From: Amborella trichopoda
Taxonomy: Eukaryota > Streptophyta > Magnoliopsida > Amborellales > Amborellaceae
Direction of reading: 5' to 3'
DNA length: 64,000 bases
Assembly (NCBI RefSeq): GCF_000471905.2
Contig: NW_006494931.1
Span: forward strand, 8,139,302 to 8,203,301
The notes beneath the pieces are model-generated. The model worked only from the letters and a program-made list of their open reading frames with translations. It made no database searches and was not told the origin of the DNA. The position numbers and the translations under genes are program-made. This document shows positions 43,469-52,649 of the stretch, piece after piece. The first letter of the stretch is position 1. Each line of letters opens with the position of its first letter.

Positions 43469-44289
43469 AGATGATTAGGTGCCTTGATCTTGCCCTCCGG
43501 ATCTGGATGATCGGGTGGCACGTGTCTCGGGTTTCAAGGGAACCCGGGACATGAGATCACTCTCTCGGGATCCTTGCTCAAAAACATAGACCAACCGATG
43601 AGAGAGAAATTTAAGGTGGGTTCGGGACTTACTCGGGCTAGCTCACGTTGGTGCCCTCTTAGATCAAGAAGAAAGCCCCCAATCGTAAAACAGGTTCGGA
43701 ATCGCCTCCCTTGACCTGTATTCTCCTATTTTTGCAATCACACACATATGGCAATTGTTAGAAGACAAGTGGGTCAAGGGACCCCACCTTGCCTTAGGAA
43801 AACGTACACAGGTGTGCACATTCAAAAAAAAGGGGAAGAGAAGAGTGAGAGAAGAAAGATTAGGATTAGAAGAATTTTACCAAATGGTGAGACTGACATA
43901 ATGACTAAACTAGTAAGTAATTAACCTGACGTGGTAGTAAAACGGTCTCGGTAACTCAAACCGGTTCAACAAAATTAGTACTAAATAGCGATATCAATAC
44001 TGACTAGCTTGACACGATGGTTAGTCCGTCGTGATAGTAAAGCAGGCACAGTAGCTATGACCGGCACAACGGCATTACTGCTAAACAACTGGACTACCAT
44101 GGAATTCTAGTCTCCACCTCTCTTGGTCAAACGAAAGGGTAAGAGAAAGAAAGAAGAAGAATAGAAAGAGAGAGAGAAGAGAAGAAGAAGAAGAAATGAA
44201 GAGAAAAGAGAAGAAGAAGCAGAGTAAGAGAGAAAACAATGAGAGAAGAAGAAGAGGGAGAAGGGAAGGAAAGGAGAAGGAGGACATAG

Positions 44290-44760
44290 ACGGCCATGAG
44301 ATGGGGAGAGAGAAGACTCAGATGATGATGGCTTCTGCCGGCTATGACATGAGGAAGAAAATTAAGGAGGAAACACAAGCCGCAACAAGCTTGCACCGGC
44401 TGTGACATGAGAAAGAGGTAGATGAGACTCAGGCAGCGATGGTTCTCTGTCGGCTGTGAGATAAAGAGAGAAGAGAGAAAAAGAACACAGGTGGCGATAT
44501 GCTTCCGCCGTCTATGACAGAAGAGAGAGAGAGAAGGAACACAGGCAGAATAAGCTTGCGCCGGCTGTGTCAGAAGAAAGAGAAGAGAGAAAAAACACAA
44601 GCGGCGATAGGTTTCCACCATCTATGATAGAAGAACCAGGATAGAAAACACAGACGGCGCTAGGCTTGCGCTGGCTGTAACAGAAGAGACGAAAGAGAGA
44701 GAAAACACAGGCGGCAATAGGCTTACACCGTCTGTGATAGAAGAGAAGAAAGATAATTTT
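44290..44760 (-). repeat. Array of ~55-bp hairpin units in the 5' LTR of C
   Basis: Eight units, for example ACAGACGGCGCTAGGCTTGC followed by GCTGGCTGT, each followed by a purine-rich spacer. It is collinear with the array at 27500-27905. Confidence 0.75.
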
Positions 44761-44849
44761 GATAGAGGCCTAGCCCGCCATCCAGGTTAAGGCCCGGCTC
44801 ACTGTTCATTTCTCATGAACAGAAAGGCATCACACCAGACGATAGGTCC

Positions 44850-45165
44850 ACCATGCGTGAATGGAGAAAGATAGAGGAGCAGGAAAAGAGAGGCATGATA
44901 GACCAGAGGAGGAAGAGAAAAAGAGATAAAGATGAAAGCAGGAAAGAGAAAGGGAGAGACGAGAGAGAAAAGAAGGGAGAGAAAGAGAGAGATAGAGATG
45001 AAAAAGAAAACAGGAGAGAGAAAGAGAGATATAGAGATGAGAGAGAAAAGAGGAGGAGAGAGAAAAAGAGAGATAGAGATGGGAGAAAAAAGAGGAGAGA
45101 GAAAATTACCTTATCGAGAGGTACCGACCCTTTTTTCTCTCTCCTCTCTCTCTCTCTCCAAGATG
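44850..45165. repeat. Purine tract, GGTACC and pyrimidine tract in the 5' LTR of C
   Basis: A purine run 44860-45105, GGTACC at 45120-45125, then a pyrimidine run to 45160. ORFs on either strand across it (Lys/Glu/Arg-rich or Ser/Leu/Phe-rich) are artefacts. Confidence 0.7.
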
Positions 45166-45250
45166 CACCCATGAACTTAAGCAAGAATTGAAATCTTTAT
45201 TGAATAATTACAGAATGAACACAAGGTCCTTTACAATTAGGTTTTACATG

Positions 45251-45259
45251 TTTATATAG
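45251..45259 (-). promoter_or_regulatory. TATA box of the 5' LTR of C
   Basis: CTATATAAA on the minus strand, at the position equivalent to 28356. It would start the genomic RNA near 45225, giving a leader of ~1.75 kb to the PBS. Confidence 0.6.
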
Positions 45260-46132
45260 AATTGGACTTAAACATGGGTGGATACCAAAAAACTAGCCTA
45301 ATTGATGATAATTACCATTATTTTTTAATTAAAGAAAAGAAAATTACAGTCACTTTGTTGTCTTCGTGTGCAAAAGCCAACCGTTCATCATATACGGGGT
45401 TTGGACCAATGACAACCCTGAACCTTACGCACGATGAAATTGGTTTCGTGTCGATCCGATGCGCGAGCGCCGTGATTTGGCTACCCGAGCGAGTCATGGT
45501 GCTGTTGAATTTTCTGTAACTTCTTCACGGATCAGCAACTTCTCTCTAGCTTTTCTCCCTGCTCTGACGTCATCATGGGGTGTGCCACATATTGAAACGC
45601 TCATCTTCAAGAGACGAACACGCTCACAAAATTTGGGAGTGATCCGACTAAGGACGGGTGAGATATGGGCTCCAAAAGTCACTGTTAGTGACTGTGAAAA
45701 TAGTCACTTTTATTGGTGTTTTGATGCAGAGTGGTCACACGGGAATAGTGTGTGGCCTACCCCTTTTCAATGTTTTTCTCATAACTTTGTCCTGGAGTGT
45801 CCGATTAAGCCGAAACTTGACTCATATGGGTTTTTGACCGTGCCAGTTCCAATGACAATGGTCCCACAGTAATTTGACCCACCAAAAATATAGTTTCAGT
45901 TAGAGGGTCCGTTTCAGGGTGCTAGAGGCCGATTTTTCCAAAATTGTTTTTTTGTGTCTACTTCCTTAAACATGTTTGATTGTGACGAAACTTGGCAGGT
46001 GGCTTTTTGAACTGCTTATAAAGATCTTAACCAGTTCTGAGACTACTCTGAGACTGTCAAAATTTCCAGGCTTTATTGACCGACTTCCTCTTTATTTCGT
46101 ATCAGAGACCAAGGTATTTAAAAATGTGTTTA

Positions 46133-47032
46133 AATAATAGTCATCACAAAATATGAGAGTATCATTTACATATTGTAAATGCGAAATGTTAATGCCAGAA
46201 TCTGCAATCTTAAAACTCGAAAAATAACCAACTCGTTCCACCTTACTCAACATCAAGCTGAAACATTCAACATAAATGGTAAATAAAAAAGGAGACAAAG
46301 GATTCCTTTGGCGAAGTCCTCTTGAGGCAATGAAGAATCAAATAAAGCTCCTTTTAAAAGCACCAAAAAGTGAGCTGAGGACAGACAACCAAAAATACAG
46401 CTTCTCCATCTATTTTCAAAGCCCATTCTCTTCATAATTTCCAAAAGAGCCCCCCACTCCATTCTGTCATAAGCCTTATCCATATCTAACTTGAGATCAC
46501 ATCAGGCTCTTTGCTAATCACTCGAGAATGAATGTGTTCTTGCGCTATCGGTACACTATCAGTAATTTGGCGTTCCTTAATAAAAGCTGATTGTGTACTA
46601 GAAATGAAGAGTGGGAGGGCAATTTTAGTCTTTCAGCCAACACTTTAGCAATGATTTTATAAAGGCTTGTCAGAAGACTAATCGGTTTAATATCAAAAAA
46701 ATTTGATATCACCAACTTTTTGGGGATTAGAGCAAATAAGTAGAATTTATTCCTCGAAACACTTGCCCAGTAATCATAAAACCCCTTACGAACTCCAATA
46801 ATTCACCATTGACTAACTCCCAAAATTTTTGGAGAAAAGCTAAAGGGAAACCATCAGGTTCAGGTGCTTTATCACCAGGCAGAGCAAAGACTTCCTTTTG
46901 CACCTCTTTCAAAGTTACCTCTCCTTCCAACTGGCTTTGTAAATTGCTAGGTAATATTTTAAAAGGAATTCTATCAAATTTTGGGGTAAACTTCACTTCC
47001 TTTGTAAATATCTTCTTGAAGTGATTAATCAC
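46133..47032 (-). pseudogene. LINE reverse transcriptase, fingers and palm
   Basis: Blocks in order: G-D-K-A-P-E-P-D-G-F-P-L-A-F (46727-47032), D-K-A-Y-D-R-M-E-W near 46465, G-F-E-N-R-W, S-P-F-L-F-T-I-Y near 46280, and Y-V-N-D-T-L-I-F near 46180 in place of the usual F/Y-A-D-D. The Asp-to-Asn change at the catalytic pair and several frameshifts make it inactive. The domain is cut by element C at 46132 and resumes at 26657. Confidence 0.85.
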
Positions 47033-47374
47033 TACAAGTTGGATGGCCTGATCATTGTCATAATCAATCCCTGGAATAACAAGTCCAGATATATCTTTCT
47101 GTCTTCTTCTAGCACTAGCATTAGCATGAAAGAATTTGGTATTGAGATATCCTTCTTTATTCCATTTCGATCTAGACTTTTGTCTCTAATAAATTTCCTC
47201 AGCTCTTTTTAGATCATTTAACTCTTTCAATTTATCACTTCTCTCCAACATAAACTGCTCTATCAGGGTGCCAACTTCCTAGATGCTCTGATCCATCCCT
47301 TCAATATCAAGTAAAACCATATCCATTTTTCCTTTAATATCAAAGTTATTTTCTTTCTTTCAATCAATAAATTT

Positions 47375-48214
47375 TCATTTGATGTTCAACAACTTATGGT
47401 GCAACCGAAAATCCACAGTGCCTTCAACAACACAATTTGTCCATGCTCCTTTTATAAGGTCCCCAACACCATCCATCTCCAACCATTCCACATGCAAACG
47501 AAAAGGTTTCGGGCCACGTCGCACCACACTTGTATTCAATAGAATTGGTTGTTGGTCAGAGCAAAGTCTCGGAAGAGACTTAACAGTTGATAAAGGGAAC
47601 TCCTCCAACCATTCCATTGAAGTCAAAAATCTATCTAACTTGGCCATGGTTAGTCTGGAAATGCTATTATTGGACTAGGTAAACTTAAATCCAATAATAG
47701 TAAGATCCATAAAGGCAATACTTTGGATAAATCTATTAAACAATCTCATCGAATAATTAATAGGACTGGCCGCAAGACACTCATCTGGCCAACGAATAAG
47801 ATTGAAATCACCCCCAACCACCATAAGAAAGGGAAAAGATTGAATCACATCATTCATCTCATAAATGAAACCTTCTTTTAGAGTTAGAACAGAAGGTCCA
47901 TAAACATTCATAAGACCCGATGAAAAACCAGGTTAGGACCATGAAAGCCCAAAAGCAGAAAACTACTCTATACAATGATATCAAAATTCTACAGAACCAA
48001 CGGGTCCCACAAAACTCGTAAAGATGCATCCACTGCATCAATACTACAAAAACTAACTGCCCCAGAACCCCAAACTTCCTGACACGTTGGGCCTAGGAAG
48101 TTTGGTTTCCTGTAAAAGCAAAACAACCGGTTTTTATTTGGACACAAAAAACAAAACATCCCTTTTTCTACGAGGGTCACCCAAGCCCCACACATTCCAA
48201 GACAAGAAACTCAT
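47375..48214 (-). pseudogene. LINE ORF2 endonuclease domain
   Basis: ORF2 starts with the ATG at 48214 (M-S-F-L-S-W-N-V-W-G-L-G), directly after the ORF1 stop. Further blocks are N-V-Y-G-P-S near 47905, V-G-G-D-F-N-L-I-R near 47815, K-L-D-R-F-L near 47640 and S-D-Q-Q-P-I-L-L, where Q replaces the catalytic His of the usual S-D-H. This is the AP-like endonuclease that nicks the target DNA. It is broken into several frames. Confidence 0.8.
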
Positions 48215-50285
48215 TTATAAAAAAAAATGGGGGTTAGAGGAGCAACCCCCCGGTCCCTCAAGACCTACACTGAAATAAAGCTCTTCCAGCATCATGGCTT
48301 CCTTCAGCTCATCATCATCCCAGGATGCCGCACTAAAGGAGGACGATTCCACATCACTAACCACCGGATCTCCAAAAGCAATAGCACCATGGGAACCTTT
48401 CTTGAAAATGCCATGAGCCTTAAGATGTGCTGAAGATCGAACCCCAACCTTTGCAATCCTCTTTTTCTTGCCTACGTCCGCCACTTTGGTCTGAGTTACC
48501 GAAACCATCTCTTTGTTTGCACCTGACTGATCCCTCCTAGTCCCCTTGTCATCCATGTTTGCAGCAACCCTTTTTCTTCTTTGTTCTTTAATGTCCTCCA
48601 TCACCACACGGAGCAAGACATCATTGAGACCCATGTCATCCATCATCTTGGAGACTGCAAGGAAGTCATCCAATTGAGCCTCCTTCACAGGAAATCCCAA
48701 CACCGACTTCAGTGGAGACTCCTCAACGGTATAACCCATGGAAGGCATATGAAAAAGGTCCACCTGTGGAATGACGTCGAGCGGCCAAAAATCCTCAAGA
48801 ACAGTAAGCTCTTTGCCTGAAGGATTCACATCATCTTAGGGGTATGCTGCACCACCTTCAATCATCAAAGGTCCCAACGAAACTTCTCTGGTTCCACCAT
48901 TACTAAAGCCAAAGGCTCTATCAGAAGGGGATCAAACTTGTTCTTGTCTTCTTAGCATGGCCTTTGGCCACCACTGCTTGATAGGGCAATGGATTCATCT
49001 TGGCCGAACACAGCACAAGCACACAAAGCCACGAGAGACTATGCTGGCACAGTAGCACCGAGAGCTTCCTGTGCTTCAGCAACCAAGGACAAAGACCACC
49101 ACAAAGAGGAGCTCAAGGAGATTTCTTCTAGACTCAATCTCCTTCCAAAGATGGGATATGGAGAGATATTTTTGACATAGTCGTCAACGTGAAACAAGGA
49201 AGGCCTGCTGAAAAGCAGACAAAATCTCTAACCCTAATCATCTCGTCCTTCTCGGGACTCACGCTCGTCGCCTTTCCAAAGTGATTTGGACTTTCTCGGT
49301 GCAAGACTGATGATGGACCCACGGGTCCATCATGTGCTTTTAGGCCTGTCGCTGAGAAGTCATTCGACGACACCCGTTCGCAGTGGGTGGCATCATTCGA
49401 AACAGCAAATTGGCGGTCATGAAATTGTTGCGAAAATCTAGCAGAAGATTTCCACAACCTCCCTACGGGAATCCAACGCTTTGAAACCTTTGGGTACCGC
49501 AATTTCTGAAACTTTTGAAATTTGAAATGCCATCGATTTCTCCTAAATTGATTTTCCACTAACTGACGGTTCATCTTCATGCTGGAATCAGGATTTCCGG
49601 TTGTCACATCCATCACTTTATGTTGAGAATACATTGGACCCGAATTTACAGCCAAAGACTTACCATTATCATCCGTGACCATAATTGCAAAGAGGTCATC
49701 ATCCACACTAAGGAGAACTTTTCTGGAAACTGCATACCGGCCCCACAACTTAACTCGCACAAATTTGCCTATTGGATTCAGAAAAGAATCTCAATCCAAA
49801 TCACAGTAAACACTAAAGCTCCCCACTACCTGTTTGATGATGTTTAAATTCCAAGCATTTCAGGGAAGGCCCCATAGTTTAATCCAGCATGACTTCTCTT
49901 GAAGAAAAGTACCATGGTCAGCTGGTTTCCAAAGATCAAGAGATAGTAAACTACCTCGAACTCTACAAAACCTAAGAGATAAAGCCTTTCATACCTCTTC
50001 TTTTGACCGCAGTTTAAAGACTATTTTATTAGCTCCAATAATCATTACATCAGGACGATAAGACAGATTCCACCCTCTCTGGGCCCAGTCAAAAAGGCAA
50101 AAATAATATGTTAAAGGAGGTGAAAAAGAACCAGTCACAAAGAGGTTTGTATTGATATTGCACTGCTCCAATACCGCTCGATCAATCACAACTTTAGAGC
50201 AAGAAGATCTCGTGAAGACCTCAGCATCAGGCCTATTTACTCCATTAGTTTTTCTATAATTTTCTCTACCAAAACCTTCCTCCAA
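48215..50285 (-). pseudogene. LINE ORF1 with DUF4283-like domain
   Basis: The first part (49989-50285, then on to about 49700) has D-W-A-Q-R-G-W-N-L, I-I-G-A-N-K-I-V-F-K-L, L-D-L-W-K-P and C-W-I-K-L-W-G-L-P-W, the pattern of DUF4283 in plant LINE ORF1 proteins. The middle (49134-49760) and the end (48215-48829) are Lys/Ser/Asp-rich, without known folds. The final stop TAA is followed at once by the ORF2 ATG (TAAATG). ORF1 proteins bind the element RNA. Confidence 0.7.
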
Positions 50286-50345
50286 TCCATCATGGTCTCA
50301 GTTTCCATCATCATCTGTGACCAAAACCTTCCTCCAATCCATCAT
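50268..50345. repeat. Short direct duplication near the LINE 5' end
   Basis: A 26-bp block beginning ACCAAAACCTTCCTCC occurs at 50268-50293 and again at 50320-50345, 52 bp apart. Confidence 0.8.
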
Positions 50346-50399
50346 ACAGTCCCCAAAATGAAACTCTTTATCTTCTAAAAAAATCCTTAATAGAATTGG

Positions 50400-50893
50400 G
50401 TACCATTTGCCCATCCCTCGGTTTTAAGCCAGTTTTCTGGAGTGGGTTACCACAACGATCCTAGCCATAAATCATTCCACCATGCGAGAGCACGAATAGA
50501 AAACTTAGTTGCTACTAATATCATGTGATCAGATATTTCTTTATATTTAACTACTTTCTCAACCTTACTCATCTAAATAAGAAAGTCACTAGGGTGAAGT
50601 CAGCCATGAAATTTTTTAATATCTATTTGTCCCTTTCTTTCCAACTATCGAAGGATTCAATCGTTGAACTCGTCAATAATAAACCACCATAGCTTGATTA
50701 GGAACGTGATCAAAGCTACCTCCATCACCATCATTGTCCTGATCTCCAACACTGGTCTATAGATTCCTTTCATGCCAAAGCTCACCAATTCCTCGTATGA
50801 GTTTCACTACTATCTCTACCAAGTATTCAACTATTTGAATCTACTCGTTTGCTTCTTTGTGGGTCGTCGTTTTTTTGGAGCAATCATAACCCA
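50400..50893 (-). pseudogene. Ty3 gag fragment of another element
   Basis: One minus-strand frame with two stops reads D-I-K-K-F-H-G, L-H-P-S-D-F-L-I, K-V-E-K-V-V-K-Y-K-E and L-V-A-T-K-F-S-I-R-A-L-A-W-W, the core of the retrotransposon gag family of chromovirus-like Ty3 elements. The PBS and LTR end lie directly upstream (right). It breaks off at about 50400, where the LINE 5' end begins. Confidence 0.75.
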
Positions 50894-50904
50894 CTCTAAT
50901 ACCA
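50894..50904 (-). other. tRNA-iMet-type primer-binding site
   Basis: The minus strand reads TGGTATTAGAG, one change from the common TGGTATCAGAG. The LTR would end at TTGCA (50907 on the plus strand) and extend to the right. Confidence 0.6.
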
Positions 50905-51149
50905 CTTGCAACTAGAGGTTGATTCTTTTAAATATGCACCGTAAATCACCAAGAACTCTAGAAAGTATAAGCCTTGAGAATAAATATGAGTAAAAGATGA
51001 AAAGTAGAAAAGTAATGAGGACTCGACTTCTATATTTTATTAATTCAAAGTTCTTCAATAGAAAGTAGCAGACGATCACCCAAACCCTAAAATGACAATT
51101 ATTTAAGTAAATCCAAAAATGGTAAAAACTCTTACAAAATCCTAGCTAT

Positions 51150-51655
51150 TCATTATTAACTTAAACTATCTCAAAAAATCAAAACAAATAATTAAAATAA
51201 AAATAAATAAAATAAAACAAAGAACATAAAAAATTATTGATTAAGAGTTAGACATGGCTACATCACTAGTGCACATTCTAAACATTTATATTGTTTTTCA
51301 AGCTATTTTAAAAATAAATAAATAAAATAAAACAAAGAAAACAAAAAATTATTGATAAGAGTTGGGCATCCTAGCCATCCATTGTTAATTTAAACTGGCC
51401 CAAAAAATCAAAATAAAGAATTAAATGAAAATAAATAAAATAAAACAAAGAACACATAAAATTATTGATTAAGAGTTAAGCATGGGTACATCACTAGTGC
51501 ACATTCTAAACATTTATATCGTTTTTCAAGCTATTTTAATAAATAAAAATAAAATAAAACAAGAACACAAAAAATTATTAATTAGGAGTTGGGCATGGCT
51601 ACATCAGTAGTGCACATTCTAAACATTTATATTATTTTTCCAAGCTATTTTAAAC
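51150..51655. repeat. AT-rich tandem repeat, about four units of 105-125 bp
   Basis: The unit is AATAAATAAAATAAAACAAA, AAAATTATTGATTAAGAGTT, GGCATGGCTACATCACTAGT, GCACATTCTAAACATTTATA and CAAGCTATTTTAA. It occurs near 51205, 51315, 51435 and 51545, partly with an extra segment. It may lie within the LTR that ends at 50907. Confidence 0.7.
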
Positions 51656-51959
51656 GATATTACGTCCTGATTCATGGGATATAAGTGTTTCCAAGAAAAA
51701 TACATCGTGAAAATTGGTTTACTTCATAATCCCCCAATATCCCAACTTGAGTGACCAAACTACGAGCCTGTAAATGGTTTCCATGAAAAACGCATTATGA
51801 AAATTGGTTTACCTTGAATACCCCGGTATCCCAACCTTAGTGACCACTACTAGGTGAACTATTCCCTCCGAGTTACAACTTGAGTATCTCTTCCAAACTA
51901 CCTTGTACCCACGAGAAGAGGAGACTAATCTCAAAGTAGAATTGTGAGAAGGACAAAAA

Positions 51960-52194
51960 AAAGATTTCGAGTTCGTGAAATAGTGTATCTTGCAATACGT
52001 TATTTAGATCGTCTATTTTTAAGATTTTCACATGTTTATAGATCTACTTGATTTGAAATATTTGTAAACTTTAAAATTTTATAATTAGATATGATAATAG
52101 ATTTTCAAGCCATCTTAAAAAAAAAAATTTATCAAAATTACGTTTATGCTCTAATTGGATTGTTTAAGGTTGAAACCTTATGAAAACCACACCC
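51960..52194. mobile_element. Third, truncated MITE of the 57881/58737 family
   Basis: It aligns with those MITEs from TATCTTGCAATAC through TTTTCACA...GATCTACTTGAT to the end CTCTAATTGGATTGTTTAAG. It ends AACCACACCC followed by TTA. The left end is not found. The subterminal palindrome has different arms (see findings). Confidence 0.5.
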
Positions 52195-52546
52195 TTATGA
52201 AAAACATACACTGACTATTTGACTCTCTTATGAAAAACCATACGACGGTAGTTTGATGAAGAGAAGAAAAACCCACATTCTACTCCATGTTAGCATGCAA
52301 GGCGGGCATCCATTGTGATTTACCAAAGAAGTGGATATTAATTCTATGCAAAGGTGGATATTTTAGATAACCATGTGAACTTTTTGCCATGAAAAACTCA
52401 AAGTTGTCTCTACAATAAGTGGTTGAGGATGAGCTGTGAGCGTTCCTTATAACGCTTGGAGGCATATTTTTGCCATTTTGGAATCTATGTTACATAGCTA
52501 TCGTCCTGTTTCAGCATCTGCCATTTGATATAGTCGTAAAAAATGG

Positions 52547-52548
52547 AA

Positions 52549-52580
<32 letters not shown>

Positions 52581-52592
52581 AATAAAAATAAA
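52547..52592. repeat. (AAAAC)n microsatellite
   Basis: Five to six AAAAC units ending in an AAAAATA run. Confidence 0.85.
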
Positions 52593-52649
52593 ACTAGTCG
52601 TTCAGACACGACATAGCTGAAGGAAGGGGAAGTGGAATTTTAGAAACTA

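Larger units (their letters stand above)
26658..46132 (-). mobile_element. Element C: ~19.5-kb non-autonomous Tat-like retrotransposon with antisense PMD gene
   Basis: The two LTRs (26658-29663 and 43472-46132) are in the same orientation and resemble each other more than the A, B or D LTRs. Only the right one has a PBS beside it (43451-43468), and LINE sequence flanks both outer sides. Inside, on the minus strand, are an upstream ORF, gag without knuckles, a protease and a post-protease ORF. I find no RT, RNase H or integrase motif. On the plus strand is a PMD gene (34036-37672). A clear target duplication was not found (GTTAG left, AATAA right). Confidence 0.75.
43472..46132 (-). mobile_element. 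5' LTR of element C
   Basis: About 2.66 kb, from TGATTAGGTGCC to GTGTTTA. It follows the 3' LTR closely over most of its length, with a ~430-bp deletion at about 45335. The terminal CA on the plus strand has become TA. It has the PBS on its left, the TATA box at 45251-45259 and the hairpin array at 44290-44760. Confidence 0.8.
21205..50395 (-). mobile_element. L1-type LINE, split by a solo LTR and by element C
   Basis: The coding order on the minus strand is ORF1 (50285-48215), ORF2 endonuclease (48214-47375), RT (47032-46133), [element C], RT thumb (26657-25617), [solo LTR], zinc-finger/connection (22233-22000), RNase H (21750-21238), 3' UTR with AATAAA (21227-21232) and an A-rich end (21201-21211). 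Subtracting the two insertions leaves about 6.3 kb, the usual size of a full plant LINE. Many stops and frameshifts, and a YVND in place of YADD, show it is dead. The 5' limit is approximate. Confidence 0.85.

Noticed and set aside
26653-46137. Target-site duplication for element C
   Set aside because: The five bases outside the LTRs (GTTAG and AATAA) do not match, and shifting the ends by a few bases does not give a convincing pair; boundaries rest on LTR ends and LINE continuity instead.
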